A stretch of DNA of 34,868 nucleotides. It comes from Desulfovibrio oxyclinae DSM 11498. Lineage in GTDB: Bacteria; Desulfobacterota; Desulfovibrionia; Desulfovibrionales; Desulfovibrionaceae. Positions within the stretch are counted from its first letter, which is position 1. Each line of letters begins with the position of its first letter. The translations under genes were made by a program, and so were the position numbers. The stretch is from contig NZ_AQXE01000010.1 in the NCBI RefSeq assembly GCF_000375485.1, positions 141,195 through 176,062 on the forward strand, read 5' to 3'. Below, in pieces: positions 1-8,586 of this stretch. Under the pieces are notes generated by a model that saw only the letters and a list, made by a program, of their open reading frames with translations, was not told the origin of the DNA and did not search any database.

Positions 1-1
1 C

Positions 2-538
2 ATGACCCTGAGGCAGCTTGCGGCCATCTTCGTCAGTTATTCCGGTGTAGTGGTCATTTCCACACGTGGCGACCTCTTCAACATGCAATTTTCCGATCCG
101 CTTGGTGTCGGGCTGGCCTTATTCAGCACCGTCATCTGGGCGCTCTACTGGATATTCAACACCAGCGGCAAGGGTGACCCCGTGGCCGGGCTGCTCGTGA
201 ACTTCCTTGCGGCGTTGCCGCTCATACTTGCAGCCTGCCTGCTCACGGACGGCCTTCCGTCCGCAACGCTGCCGGGACTTCTCGGAGCGGCCTACGTAGG
301 CGTCTTCGAAATGGGGATAACCTTTGCGTTATGGCTCACCGCCCTCAAGTTCGCCTCCATGCCCGACGGCGGCGGCAATGCACGAATCGCCAACCTCATT
401 TTTCTCTCGCCTTTCCTGTCGCTGGTGCTCATCCACTTCATCGTCGGCGAAGAGATACTGCCATCCACCATCGGCGGACTGGTGCTGATCATCCTCGGCA
501 ACGCCCTCATGCAGCTTGGACGACGGTCCGCTCCCTAG
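2..538 (+). CDS. EamA-family (DMT) permease, 3' part only
   Basis: This is the C-terminal part of a drug/metabolite-transporter (EamA) permease. The visible 178 residues are almost all hydrophobic helices alternating with short loops, which corresponds to the second EamA repeat plus the end of the first. Family members are usually about 290-300 residues with ten membrane segments, so the gene begins outside the window. The ATG at position 2 is only the first complete codon seen and has no visible ribosome binding site. Substrate cannot be predicted; family members export amino acids, metabolites or drugs across the inner membrane. The TAG stop interlocks with the stop of the converging chemotaxis gene (shared CTAG). 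Confidence 0.85.
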   Translation: MTLRQLAAIFVSYSGVVVISTRGDLFNMQFSDPLGVGLALFSTVIWALYWIFNTSGKGDPVAGLLVNFLAALPLILAACLLTDGLPSATLPGLLGAAYVGVFEMGITFALWLTALKFASMPDGGGNARIANLIFLSPFLSLVLIHFIVGEEILPSTIGGLVLIILGNALMQLGRRSAP

Positions 539-2226
539 GAAAGGCTGATGTCCGCGGCAATGATCCCCACCGGCTGCGACCCGCCCGCATAAAACGGCGC
601 GGAAACAGTGATGCAGCGCTGTCCCGAAGCATCGGAGACATACACGTCAGACACATACAGCGACAGATCTTCCTTTGCACCCTGAAACCAGTCCTTGCCG
701 GACCAGTCGCGACCATGCGCTGAAGCGTCCACCTTGTAACCGTCCACGGAACCGTGCACATTGCTCACGATCTGATTTCCCTTCATATCGGTGACATAAA
801 GCAATTCGACGAAACGATTCCGTTTGACGGCTTCCTGCAATGCCTCTTCCATGCCTTTTCTGTCATCCGGGCGCATTCTGCGATTCTCCGCAAGCCCGTT
901 GACCACGGCTCCGGCCTTGCCTTCACCGACCAGTCTAAAAGCTTCCACCAGTGCGCCCAGATCATCGACGCTGCCGCCGAGACTGGTCAGGGCCGAACCG
1001 GATGCTTCCATGGCCTCGGCTGTCTCGCCGGAAAGAACCGACACGTCGGCAACGGTTCTGGCAAGGTCATCGCTCGCGGCACTCTGCTGGGCCGAAGCTG
1101 ATGCAATCTCGCCCACTCGCTCCGAACTTTCACCGGAAAGATTCACGATCTCCCCGAGCGCACCGCCGGATTTCTTCGCCAGTTCCGCCGCCTCACCGGC
1201 TCTGGAAACAGCCTGCTCGACGCCCTGGACAGTGGCCTTCACCCCGTCCTGAATGCCGCCGATCTCCACGCCGACATCCTTGGTGGCCTGCATGGTTTTT
1301 TCCGCCAGTTTGCGAACCTCGTCCGCCACGACGGCAAAACCGCGTCCAGCCTCTCCGGCACGGGCCGCTTCGATGGCGGCGTTGAGTGCCAGCAGATTGG
1401 TCTGGTCCGCGATGTCGCTGATAACCTCAATGATGCTGCCGACCCCGTCTGCCTGCTTGCCGAGGCTTTCCACACGACCGGCAAGGTCGCGGGTTCCACG
1501 GGCCACATGATCGATGGCGGCAAGCGTATTTTCGACCAACTCGGCTCCGTCGGCCGCGCAATCGCGGGCTTCCTGCGCCGAGCCTGCCGCAGACTCGGCC
1601 CCTCTGGAGGTTTCCGCAATGGACGCATTCATCTGATCCATGGCGGAAGCGGCCGAAGCAAGGTGATTTTGCTGACTGGCGGCATGATCCGCCGAACGTT
1701 TCATTGCCTCTTCAAGGCTACGTGCGTGCTCCTTGATGGAACGCAATGCGCCGCCCATGGTTTCCGAGGCAGACAGCAGTCCACGGCACCGTGCGGCCTC
1801 GGCCTGCTGGCGGGTTTCCCTGACCTGTACTCTGGCCTTGTCCAGCCCGAACTTGGTTTCATTAAGATTTCTGTCTCCAAGCTCGCACTTCTCCTCAAGC
1901 TCTCCGAGCTTTTTTACAAGCTCGTCAACAAGACTCACAAGATCGTCAGATCGTGAATTTGTCGATTCAGACTTGGGAAGAAGCTTTACAAGCCGTTCAC
2001 GCAGCTTTGCACCTCTCGTGCGGGCCCGTTTTTCACGAAAGATTCCCCAAACGCACACACCGGCGGCGCAAAGGCCCGTTCCCATGGCCAAAAGACCGGT
2101 GAACACGGATGACAATAATGGCGATTCGCTCGCATGAAGCGCCTGAACCAGCAAAACGGCCAGACTGACCCCAAGCACAAAACAACTGACTGCAATTGAT
2201 ACCGAATTTCTATGACTGCAAACCAT
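535..2226 (-). CDS. methyl-accepting chemotaxis protein with C-terminal Cache/PDC-like domain
   Basis: A 563-residue chemoreceptor that should pass signals to CheA/CheW at the inner membrane. Two hydrophobic segments (about residues 9-30 and 38-62) are separated by only a few residues, so there is almost no periplasmic domain. A long helical region follows, with the conserved signalling tip around residues 275-310 ([19 protein letters not shown]). After the helical hairpin, residues about 455-563 look like a Cache/PDC sensor fold (elements [24 protein letters not shown] and a GIIAADIS end), placed in the cytoplasm. The start at 2226 was chosen because AAGGAGG lies just upstream and because it opens directly into the first membrane helix; a longer open frame upstream has no such support. 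No terminator separates it from the converging permease. Ligand unknown. Confidence 0.9.
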   Translation of the reverse strand: MVCSHRNSVSIAVSCFVLGVSLAVLLVQALHASESPLLSSVFTGLLAMGTGLCAAGVCVWGIFREKRARTRGAKLRERLVKLLPKSESTNSRSDDLVSLVDELVKKLGELEEKCELGDRNLNETKFGLDKARVQVRETRQQAEAARCRGLLSASETMGGALRSIKEHARSLEEAMKRSADHAASQQNHLASAASAMDQMNASIAETSRGAESAAGSAQEARDCAADGAELVENTLAAIDHVARGTRDLAGRVESLGKQADGVGSIIEVISDIADQTNLLALNAAIEAARAGEAGRGFAVVADEVRKLAEKTMQATKDVGVEIGGIQDGVKATVQGVEQAVSRAGEAAELAKKSGGALGEIVNLSGESSERVGEIASASAQQSAASDDLARTVADVSVLSGETAEAMEASGSALTSLGGSVDDLGALVEAFRLVGEGKAGAVVNGLAENRRMRPDDRKGMEEALQEAVKRNRFVELLYVTDMKGNQIVSNVHGSVDGYKVDASAHGRDWSGKDWFQGAKEDLSLYVSDVYVSDASGQRCITVSAPFYAGGSQPVGIIAADISLS

Positions 2227-2322
2227 TCTTCCTCCTTCGCGCAGTGAACGGGACTGAACAAAGCAAGGAAGGGACCAACATGCGCGACCGGTTATGAATG
2301 ACGAAACAGAATAATCGGCACC

Positions 2323-2350
2323 AAAAAAGGGCCTTCCGAGGAAGGCCCTT
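2323..2350 (-). terminator. intrinsic terminator of the gpmI operon
   Basis: An 11-bp perfect stem (2327-2337 with 2340-2350, built on AAGGGCCTTCC) is followed on the minus strand by six T residues (2328-2323). It lies 23 nt past the stop of the zinc-ribbon gene and ends the nitroreductase-rsfS-gpmI-zinc ribbon transcript. Confidence 0.85.
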
Positions 2351-2372
2351 GCTATTCGGGTATGCAGTGCGG

Positions 2373-2615
2373 CTAGAGAAAATCCGGATCGATCCCGGCT
2401 TTGCCGCCGTCGAGCATGATCTTCATGAAACGGATGGCCTTCTCGTCCACCGGGACGATGGGAAAGCTCTTGCGACAGGCATCGCACTGGGCCATGGCGG
2501 GCCGGGTGGGGGCTATCAGCGGCACTTCGCGACCACAGTGGGGACACGGATAAAGATAGATCATCTCCATGCTCCGGGGCTTCACCGGAGTCAGGGGCTT
2601 ACTGTTCTGGCTCAT
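2373..2615 (-). CDS. small zinc-ribbon protein
   Basis: An 80-residue cytoplasmic protein with two Cys pairs (CPHC and CDAC about 20 residues apart), the signature of a zinc ribbon. No enzyme motif is visible and no function can be assigned; such proteins may bind nucleic acid or a protein partner. The ATG at 2615 overlaps the gpmI stop as ATGA, pointing to translational coupling, and a GGAG lies a few bases upstream. It is the last gene of the operon, directly before the terminator. Confidence 0.8.
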   Translation of the reverse strand: MSQNSKPLTPVKPRSMEMIYLYPCPHCGREVPLIAPTRPAMAQCDACRKSFPIVPVDEKAIRFMKIMLDGGKAGIDPDFL

Positions 2616-4144
2616 TGATTCTCCGATTCGAAAAGACTGTTTCCGGTCATGTCCTCGGGCTTCTCTTCGCCCCACAAGTCAAGGATGGTGGGGGCAATGT
2701 CACCGAGCTTACCGGGAGCGAGACGACGGGAGTGCGCGTCGTCCGCGATGTAAATGCATGGAACGAGGTTGGTGCTGTGCGCGGTCTGAGGGCCGCCGTC
2801 CGGGCCGATCATTTCCTCGGCGTTACCGTGGTCGGCGGTGAGCAGCAACCTTCCGCCTGCGGCAAGCACCGCGTCAACGATGCGGCCAACACAGGCATCC
2901 ACGGTCTCACATGCGGTGTTCGCAGCCGAGATCACGCCGGTATGCCCCACCATGTCGAGATTGGCGAGGTTGCAGACGCTGAGATCGTAGTCTCCGATCC
3001 GCTCGATGAGTTTGTCCGTAACCTCTTCCGCGCTCATCTGCGGCTTCTGGTCGTAGGTGTCCACTTCACGCGGGGACGGGACCAGCACGCGGTCTTCGCC
3101 GTCAAACGGCTCTTCGCGTCCGCAGTTGAAGAAGTAGGTGACGTGAGCGTATTTTTCGGTTTCCGCTATGCGAAGCTGTGACTTGCCGAGGTCGGAAACC
3201 ACCTCGCCCAGCGTGTTTTGCAGACTCTGCGGCGGAAAGGCAACCGGCATGGGGAAGCTGGATTCGTACCGCGTCATGGTGGCGAAACCAGCCAGATCGG
3301 GCACGGTTTTGCGCTCGAATTCCGAAAATTCCTGCGAGAAAAAGGCGGTGCACAGTTCGCGGGCGCGGTCCGCACGGAAATTGAAGAAGAACACGCCATC
3401 GCCATCGCCAATGGCGTGGTCCGCGCCACGCACCTGACGGGGCTTGATAAATTCGTCGTTCTCACCTTCCTCATAAGCGGCGCGCACGGCTGCAACGGGA
3501 TCGTCGATTTCCGCACCCTCGCCGTCCACCAGCATCTTCCACGCCTGCTCAACGCGTTCGAAGCGCTTGTCGCGGTCCATGGCCCAGTACCGACCGGCGA
3601 TGGATGCGATGCGGCCAACACCTATGCGCTCCATGCTCTGCCCAAGACGCTCCAGATACCCAGCGCCACTGGTGGGCGGGGTATCACGACCGTCCATGAA
3701 CGCATGCACCAGCACCTCGGAAATGCCCTGCCTGCGGGCAAATTCGAGAAGCGCTTCGATGTGCCGCTGATGGCTGTGCACGCCGCCGTCGGAGACGAGA
3801 CCCATGAGATGCAGCCTGCCGCTACCCTGCTTCACCTGCTCGGCAAGTTGGATCAGCGCTGGGTTCTCAAAAAGACTGCCGTCTTCCACGGCCATGTCGA
3901 TGCGGGTCATGTCCTGATAGACAATGCGTCCGGCACCGATGTTCATGTGCCCGACTTCCGAGTTGCCCATGAACCCGTCGGGCAGTCCCACAGCGCGGCC
4001 CGAACATTCGAGCTGTGTGGAGGGATACCGCCGGGCCAGTTCGTCGAGCTTCGGGGTGCAGGCGCAGGACACGCAGTTGCCCTCGCCGTCGGGGGCGATG
4101 CCCCATCCGTCGAGAATGAGCAGGAGGGTCGGTGCTGTGCTCAC
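2612..4144 (-). CDS. gpmI: 2,3-bisphosphoglycerate-independent phosphoglycerate mutase
   Basis: Interconverts 3- and 2-phosphoglycerate in glycolysis and gluconeogenesis through a phosphoserine intermediate with two bound metal ions. The 510-residue length is normal. Residues seen: metal-binding Asp12 in LILDGWG, catalytic Ser62 in MGNSEVGHMN, the GRDTPP substrate loop, and the C-terminal DHGNAEEM metal motif. Translation starts with GTG at 4144; the GGGAGAG ribosome site lies inside the last codons of rsfS, one base away, so the two genes are probably coupled. A four-base ATGA overlap links it to the downstream zinc-ribbon gene. Confidence 0.97.
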   Translation of the reverse strand: MSTAPTLLLILDGWGIAPDGEGNCVSCACTPKLDELARRYPSTQLECSGRAVGLPDGFMGNSEVGHMNIGAGRIVYQDMTRIDMAVEDGSLFENPALIQLAEQVKQGSGRLHLMGLVSDGGVHSHQRHIEALLEFARRQGISEVLVHAFMDGRDTPPTSGAGYLERLGQSMERIGVGRIASIAGRYWAMDRDKRFERVEQAWKMLVDGEGAEIDDPVAAVRAAYEEGENDEFIKPRQVRGADHAIGDGDGVFFFNFRADRARELCTAFFSQEFSEFERKTVPDLAGFATMTRYESSFPMPVAFPPQSLQNTLGEVVSDLGKSQLRIAETEKYAHVTYFFNCGREEPFDGEDRVLVPSPREVDTYDQKPQMSAEEVTDKLIERIGDYDLSVCNLANLDMVGHTGVISAANTACETVDACVGRIVDAVLAAGGRLLLTADHGNAEEMIGPDGGPQTAHSTNLVPCIYIADDAHSRRLAPGKLGDIAPTILDLWGEEKPEDMTGNSLFESENQ

Positions 4145-4145
4145 G

Positions 4146-4520
4146 CTACTCTCCCTGGTAATCGGTGCGTTCGGCCTCGGACCACATGCCTTCTATGTTG
4201 TAGTGATCGCGGACGTCACTCTGGAATATGTGAACGATGACGTCGTTCATGTCCACGAGCACCCACTCTCCGCTGGGCCGCCCTTCGATGCCGAAGAATT
4301 CGAGGTTTTCCTTGCTGCACTGGTCGAGCAGATGATCGGCCAGAGACTGGGCGTGCTTCACGCTTCGGGCGGAGCAGACCACAAGCTGGTCCGTGATGGA
4401 GCAAAGCCCCTGCACGTCCAGCATCACGATGTCGGAGGCCTGCTTGTCGTCGAGCCACTTGGCGGCCAGCGCCACCTTCTCGGTGCTGTCGATATCTCTG
4501 AACTTCTTTTCTTTCTTCAT
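4146..4520 (-). CDS. rsfS: ribosomal silencing factor RsfS (Iojap family)
   Basis: A 124-residue Iojap/RsfS protein that in studied bacteria binds ribosomal protein L14 on the 50S subunit and blocks subunit joining when nutrients are short. Diagnostic segments are ASDIVMLDVQGLCSITDQLV, a VKHAQSLADHL helix, GEWVLVDMNDVIVHIF and a closing tyrosine-rich stretch (RDHYNIEGMW). The ATG at 4520 is preceded by a weak GGCGGA. It sits 27 nt after the nitroreductase stop and one base before gpmI, in one transcription unit. Confidence 0.95.
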   Translation of the reverse strand: MKKEKKFRDIDSTEKVALAAKWLDDKQASDIVMLDVQGLCSITDQLVVCSARSVKHAQSLADHLLDQCSKENLEFFGIEGRPSGEWVLVDMNDVIVHIFQSDVRDHYNIEGMWSEAERTDYQGE

Positions 4521-4547
4521 CTATTTCCGCCGTTTTTCTGGCTTTTC

Positions 4548-5132
4548 TTAAAACAGCTCCCGGATCACGAGATCCTCGGGAGCGCGTTTCGGTACGTGGT
4601 GAACCCCTTCCGAATCGCGCCAATACCTGACATCGCCGCCATTGGGAAGCGGTTCCATAACCACTTTCTCATCGGGAACGCCCAGCGCGAGCACCAGAAG
4701 CGGGTCGTGTTCATCTTCCATTTCAAGGATGCGGGCGACGCGTTTCGCATCAAAACTGCCTATCATGCATCCACCAAGCCCCGCGCTGTGGGCCGCGAGC
4801 ATGACGGTCTGTGCCGCTATGCCCACATCAATCTTGGGGGCTCCGCGCCCTTTGGGGCTGCAAATCACTATATAGGCCGCAGGGCGCTGTCCTTCCGCCG
4901 GACCGGGCCAGCTTTCGAGATAGGCGGCCCAGCCGAGGCTGTCGAACACCCTGTCACAGAGTCTCTTCGAGCCCACGAGGACATACCGCAAAGGCTGAAG
5001 GTTTCCGGCCGAAGGCGTGAGCGACGCCGCCCGGACGAGGGAACGCAAGGTTTCCGGAGCGATTCGTTCATCCTCCCTGAACCTGCGGTAGGTACGGGAC
5101 CCCGCGACGAGCTGTATGAAATCTTCAAGCAT
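4548..5132 (-). CDS. nitroreductase-family flavoprotein
   Basis: A 194-residue FMN-binding NAD(P)H oxidoreductase of the nitroreductase superfamily. The N-terminal SRTYRRFRED motif (FMN phosphate contacts) and LTPSAGNLQPLRYVLV are typical, as are the central DVGIAAQTVMLAAHSAGLGGCMIG helix and the LVLALGVPDEK end. The physiological substrate is unknown: family members reduce nitroaromatics, quinones or flavins, and anaerobes carry several copies. The ATG at 5132 has GGAG seven bases upstream. It is the first gene of the operon with rsfS, gpmI and the zinc-ribbon gene; the link to those housekeeping genes is not explained by function. Confidence 0.9.
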   Translation of the reverse strand: MLEDFIQLVAGSRTYRRFREDERIAPETLRSLVRAASLTPSAGNLQPLRYVLVGSKRLCDRVFDSLGWAAYLESWPGPAEGQRPAAYIVICSPKGRGAPKIDVGIAAQTVMLAAHSAGLGGCMIGSFDAKRVARILEMEDEHDPLLVLALGVPDEKVVMEPLPNGGDVRYWRDSEGVHHVPKRAPEDLVIRELF

Positions 5133-5150
5133 ATCGATACTCCGGGCGAA

Positions 5151-5178
5151 CTGTAATGGATTGCGCCCGCTCCTGCAA
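5151..5178 (-). promoter_or_regulatory. candidate promoter of the nitroreductase-gpmI operon
   Basis: On the minus strand, TTGCAG (5178-5173) and TTACAG (5156-5151) are separated by 16 nt. This is a plausible sigma70-type pair about 20 nt before the nitroreductase start codon. By eye only. Confidence 0.35.
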
Positions 5179-5234
5179 GCCGCCGCAGCCGACCTTGCGA
5201 ATTACCCGGGACACAAACCGCAAGCGGTTGTTTT

Positions 5235-5262
5235 TTGGACTGATCATCCTCATTCGTACGCT
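5235..5262 (+). promoter_or_regulatory. candidate promoter of the aryl-CoA ligase operon
   Basis: TTGGAC (5235-5240) and TACGCT (5257-5262) with a 16-nt spacer would start transcription near 5269, about 25 nt ahead of the leader-peptide ATG. A short palindrome (AACCGC, AA, GCGGTT; 5216-5229) lies just upstream and might be an operator. The better-looking TTGACA at 5269 is too close to the leader peptide to be its -35 box. Confidence 0.35.
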
Positions 5263-5293
5263 TGAGGCTTGACACCATCAAGGTGATTGTTGC

Positions 5294-5356
5294 ATGAAGC
5301 TGTTCATGCTCAAACAGTTTTTTACCGTCTTTTTTCTCTTTATGAACCCCACTTGA
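5294..5356 (+). CDS. phenylalanine-rich leader peptide (attenuator)
   Basis: A 20-residue reading frame in which phenylalanine fills positions 4, 9, 10, 13, 14 and 16, giving the run FFTVFFLF. It starts with ATG, has AAGGTGA eight bases upstream as ribosome site, and stops at TGA 5354-5356. An intrinsic terminator follows 42 nt later, and then the aryl-CoA ligase gene. This matches the layout of the E. coli pheA and pheST leader peptides: when charged Phe-tRNA is scarce the ribosome stalls on the Phe codons and transcription continues. The peptide is too short for usual gene finding. Function is inferred from layout. Confidence 0.82.
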   Translation: MKLFMLKQFFTVFFLFMNPT

Positions 5357-5428
5357 TGGGGACTCGTGGAGCGGAAGACGGTCAGCACCGACACTACAGG
5401 CCACGGGTTCCACCCCGTGGCCTTTTTT
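5347..5428 (+). promoter_or_regulatory. transcription attenuator with possible antiterminator
   Basis: Downstream of the Phe codons, CTCGTGG (5363-5369) can pair with CCACGGG (5401-5407), which is the left arm of the terminator, giving seven pairs including one G-T. Pairing of the two would prevent the terminator. CCCCA (5347-5351) can also pair with TGGGG (5357-5361) around the leader stop codon. A ribosome ending at 5356 would cover 5363-5369 and free the terminator; one stalled at the Phe codons (5318-5341) would leave the antiterminator free. Pairing was worked out by eye, not by folding software. Confidence 0.7.
5399..5428 (+). terminator. attenuator terminator before the aryl-CoA ligase gene
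   Basis: A nine-pair stem (GGCCACGGG 5399-5407 with CCCGTGGCC 5414-5422) is followed at once by six T residues (5423-5428). It lies 29 nt before the ligase start codon, and the only plus-strand reading frame before it is the leader peptide, which is why it is read as an attenuator. Confidence 0.88.
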
Positions 5429-5457
5429 CTTGCACGCAACCGAAGGAGGACCGACAG

Positions 5458-6762
5458 ATGATCTTCGACCAGGATCTTGAGACCCTGCCACGGGACGAGA
5501 TGGAGCAACTCCAGCTCAAACGGCTGCAATCCCTTTGCGAAAGGGTGTACCACAACGTCCCCTTCTACAGGAAACGCTTTGACGAGCGCGGCATCAAGCC
5601 TTCGGACATCAAGAGCCTGTCCGACGTCAAGCACCTGCCCTTCACCGAAAAGCAGGATCTCAGGAACCACTACCCCTTCGGTCTGTTCGCGGTCAGCCGC
5701 GACAACATCGTGCGCATCCACTCCTCCTCCGGCACCACCGGCAAGGCCACGGTCGTGGGGTACACCAAGCGCGACATTGCCAACTGGGGACGCATGATGG
5801 CCCGCAGCTACATGGCAGCAGGCGCTTCCCCCAGCGACATGATCCACAACGCCTACGGCTACGGCCTCTTCACCGGCGGCCTCGGCGCCCACTACGGAGC
5901 CGAGGAACTGGGCGCCACCGTGGTCCCGGTCTCCGGCGGCGGCACGCGCCGTCAGGCCATGCTCCTTCGCGACTTCCAGCCCGACGTGATCTGCTGTACT
6001 CCCTCCTACAGCCTCTTCCTTGCTGAAATGGCAGAAGAAATGGGCATCGACGTCAAGAAACTCCCGCTGCGCATCGGCATCTTCGGGGCCGAGCCATGGA
6101 CCGAGGAAATGCGCCGCGACATCGAATCCCGCCTCGGCATCACCGCCATCGACATCTATGGTTTGTCCGAGATCATGGGACCGGGCGTGGGCATCGAATG
6201 TCATGAGGCGCAGGACGGCCTGCACATGATGGAAGACCACTTCCTCGTGGAAGTCATCGATCCCGAAAGCGGCGAGCCGCTGCCCCCGGGCGAGACCGGC
6301 GAGCTGGTCATCACCACCCTGACCAAAGAAGCCATTCCCCTCGTGCGCTACCGCACCCGCGACCTGACCACGCTGAACACCGCCCCCTGCAAATGCGGAC
6401 GCACCACCGCACGCATGGCCCGCGTCACCGGTCGCAGCGACGACATGCTGATCATCCGCGGCGTCAACGTCTTCCCGTCCCAGATCGAGTCCATCCTCAT
6501 CGAGACCGAAGGCCTCACCCCGCACTATCAGCTCATTCTGGAACGCCAGGGCAACCTCGACACCCTCACCGTCATGGTGGAGGTCAACGAGTCCGTGTTC
6601 TCCGACGAGATCAAGAATTTACAACGGCTTGAATCCAAGGTACAAAAGAACATCAAGGAATTCCTCGGCGTGTCGGTCAAGTGCAAGCTGGTCAACCCAC
6701 AGGGCATCGAACGGTCCGAGGGCAAGGCCAAACGCATCATCGACAAGCGGAACGACTCCTAA
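5458..6762 (+). CDS. phenylacetate-CoA ligase (PaaK-like)
   Basis: A 434-residue AMP-forming ligase joining an aryl acid such as phenylacetate to CoA. Seen: the ATP loop SSSGTTGK (residues 89-96), [15 protein letters not shown], the adenylate-binding [16 protein letters not shown], the RYRTRDL hinge, and the C-terminal [17 protein letters not shown]. Size and motifs match PaaK. The ATG at 5458 has GAAGGAGG upstream; the same frame is open further 5' but crosses the leader and terminator. In archaea and anaerobes such ligases accompany indolepyruvate oxidoreductase and can serve breakdown of, or synthesis of, aromatic amino acids from aryl acids. Here the Phe-rich leader and the ACT partner favour a biosynthetic or salvage role controlled by phenylalanine. 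That role is inferred. Confidence 0.93.
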   Translation: MIFDQDLETLPRDEMEQLQLKRLQSLCERVYHNVPFYRKRFDERGIKPSDIKSLSDVKHLPFTEKQDLRNHYPFGLFAVSRDNIVRIHSSSGTTGKATVVGYTKRDIANWGRMMARSYMAAGASPSDMIHNAYGYGLFTGGLGAHYGAEELGATVVPVSGGGTRRQAMLLRDFQPDVICCTPSYSLFLAEMAEEMGIDVKKLPLRIGIFGAEPWTEEMRRDIESRLGITAIDIYGLSEIMGPGVGIECHEAQDGLHMMEDHFLVEVIDPESGEPLPPGETGELVITTLTKEAIPLVRYRTRDLTTLNTAPCKCGRTTARMARVTGRSDDMLIIRGVNVFPSQIESILIETEGLTPHYQLILERQGNLDTLTVMVEVNESVFSDEIKNLQRLESKVQKNIKEFLGVSVKCKLVNPQGIERSEGKAKRIIDKRNDS

Positions 6763-6785
6763 CCATCGACGCAAGAGAGGACGAA

Positions 6786-7217
6786 ATGAAAGTCGACCAA
6801 CTCTCCATATTTCTTGAAAACCGTGCCGGCCGTCTGGCCGAGGTGACCCGCATCCTCGAAGAGACCGGCATCAATATCCGTGCGCTCTCGCTGGCGGACA
6901 CCTCCGACTTCGGCATCCTGCGCCTGATCGTGGACGATTTCGAAAAAGGCCGTGCCGCGCTGAAGGAACACGGCTTCACCGTGGGCCGGACCAACGTGGT
7001 GGCCGTCGAGATCGACGACCAGCCCGGCGGACTGAACCACATCCTGACCCTGCTGCAGAACGAAGGCATCAATGTGGAATACATGTACGCCTTCGTGCAG
7101 CAAAGCGGCAACTCCGCCGTGCTGATCTTCCGCTTCGACCGCACCGAGCAGGGCATCGAAGTACTCCAGAAGAACAACATCAACGTCATCCCGGGCGAAA
7201 AGCTCTACAACCTGTAG
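6786..7217 (+). CDS. tandem ACT-domain regulatory protein
   Basis: A 143-residue protein made of two ACT domains (about residues 1-70 and 71-143), each opening with a beta strand and the family turn: [19 protein letters not shown] and [22 protein letters not shown] domains bind amino acids and mediate feedback. No catalytic domain is present, so it should be a stand-alone sensor or small-molecule-binding subunit. It follows the aryl-CoA ligase by 23 nt with a GAGAGG ribosome site, and both are under the phenylalanine leader; binding of phenylalanine or a related aryl compound is a reasonable guess. A strong terminator follows. Confidence 0.88.
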   Translation: MKVDQLSIFLENRAGRLAEVTRILEETGINIRALSLADTSDFGILRLIVDDFEKGRAALKEHGFTVGRTNVVAVEIDDQPGGLNHILTLLQNEGINVEYMYAFVQQSGNSAVLIFRFDRTEQGIEVLQKNNINVIPGEKLYNL

Positions 7218-7237
7218 TTTCCGCCACAGAATGACGA

Positions 7238-7273
7238 AAAAGGGGAAGCGGCCGAGCCGGTTCCCCTTTTTTG
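7238..7273. terminator. bidirectional terminator between the ACT gene and umuC
   Basis: Arms AAAAAGGGGAA (7238-7248) and TTCCCCTTTTT (7262-7272) enclose an inner CGGC/GCCG stem. The T tract (7268-7273) serves the plus-strand operon and the A tract (7238-7242) serves the converging umuDC operon. Confidence 0.85.
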
Positions 7274-7305
7274 CGCGCAACGGCAGTTCCGCCCACTTTT
7301 CAGGA

Positions 7306-8586
7306 TCAGCGAACCTGCGGGATTTCGGCCCATGACGTGGTAAATCTTCGGGATAGCCGCCGCTGGCGCATATGCCATTCCTTGCGGCCAAGCCCCGCTC
7401 CGCCGAAGCGCAGACTGTCCCGACCGAAACGGGCATTGACCGAATCCAGCGTCTTCATGAGCGAATCGCGACGCGTCTCATCAGGTGCGTTGCGGTAGTC
7501 GTCGAAAGTGAGCTGCCGCTGCCCGCGCTCCGCCAGGTCAAGCATGAGCACGCCGACTTTCTGATATTTGTATCCCTCACGGTAGATGTCGCGCAGGATG
7601 GACAGCGCCTTGCGATGCAGGCTGGGCGTGTGCGAGGTGGGCCTGTCCAGCGGCAGGCAGCCGCTCCCGTTGTACTGCGGGTCTTCGGCAAAGCGGTTGG
7701 TGGAGAGAAGGACCTGCACGGCCCCGGCCTGAAGATCACGCGTCCTGAGCTTCTCGGCTGCCCGCTGCACGTAGGCGCAGAGCGCTTCCTCCAACGCATC
7801 CAGCCGGGTGATACGAGTGCCGAAGGAACGGGAACAGGTAACGCTCTTGGCGGCGGGCGGCTGTTCCTCGAAGGGGTGGCAGGGGATGCCCTGCAACTCC
7901 ATCATGGTGCGCAGGCCGCACACGGTGAGCTTTTCGCGCACCCAGTCCCGGGTACGCAAAGTCAGGTCCCGCGCACTGCGCACGCCGCACGCCCGCAGCT
8001 TGCGCGCACTCCTGCGGCCGATGCCCCAAACGTCCTCCACGGGGACCCCGGCCAGCTCATCGCAAACCTGCGCGGCGCCGTCCATGAGCCAGACGCCATT
8101 GGTCCCTTCCCGCTTCTTGGCAATGCGGTTGGCAACCTTGGCCAGCGTCTTGGTCCGCGCCAGCCCGACGCAGACCGGGATGCCGGTCCAGCGGTACACC
8201 GTACGGCGCATCTCCGCGGCCTGCTCCAAAAGCCTCCGGGGATCGCGGCTACGCATGATCAGAAAGGACTCGTCAATGGAGTAATGCTCAATCTCGGGAG
8301 AAAAGCACGTAAGGACCTGCTGCACGCGAGAAGACATATCGCCGTAGAGTGCGTAGTTGGAAGAGAAGACAGTCACGCCGTGGCTTCTGAAAAAAGTTTC
8401 GCGCTTGAAGGCCGGTTCGCCCATGCCGATCCCAAGCGCCTTGGCCTCGTTGGAACGGGCGATGACGCAGCCGTCGTTGTTGGAAAGCACCACTACGGGC
8501 CGCCCTTCCAGCGCGGGAGCGAAGACCCGTTCGCAGGAAACGTAGAAGTTGTTGCAGTCCACCATGGCGTAAAAAAACGGCTCCAC
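7306..8586 (-). CDS. umuC: DNA polymerase V catalytic subunit UmuC
   Basis: A 426-residue Y-family DNA polymerase that copies damaged DNA together with cleaved UmuD. Seen: the metal-binding Asp10 in [16 protein letters not shown], the catalytic SIDESF (Asp105, Glu106), the helix-hairpin-helix stretch [15 protein letters not shown], and the C-terminal little-finger region. The start is the GTG at 8586, which shares its G with the umuD stop (TAGTG) and has AGGAGGG upstream; an ATG seven codons further in would also keep all motifs but lacks a ribosome site. It is translationally coupled to umuD. Error-prone repair of this type is normally SOS controlled. Confidence 0.95.
   Translation of the reverse strand: MEPFFYAMVDCNNFYVSCERVFAPALEGRPVVVLSNNDGCVIARSNEAKALGIGMGEPAFKRETFFRSHGVTVFSSNYALYGDMSSRVQQVLTCFSPEIEHYSIDESFLIMRSRDPRRLLEQAAEMRRTVYRWTGIPVCVGLARTKTLAKVANRIAKKREGTNGVWLMDGAAQVCDELAGVPVEDVWGIGRRSARKLRACGVRSARDLTLRTRDWVREKLTVCGLRTMMELQGIPCHPFEEQPPAAKSVTCSRSFGTRITRLDALEEALCAYVQRAAEKLRTRDLQAGAVQVLLSTNRFAEDPQYNGSGCLPLDRPTSHTPSLHRKALSILRDIYREGYKYQKVGVLMLDLAERGQRQLTFDDYRNAPDETRRDSLMKTLDSVNARFGRDSLRFGGAGLGRKEWHMRQRRLSRRFTTSWAEIPQVR

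Noticed and set aside
5269..5274. TTGACA as -35 box for the aryl-CoA ligase operon
   Set aside because: Its -10 box would fall on the leader-peptide start codon, so the transcript would begin inside the leader frame.
5263..5457. T-box, riboswitch or SRP RNA in the ligase leader
   Set aside because: No T-box signature (AGGGTGG-like) or SRP core was found, and the Phe-rich frame explains the terminator better.
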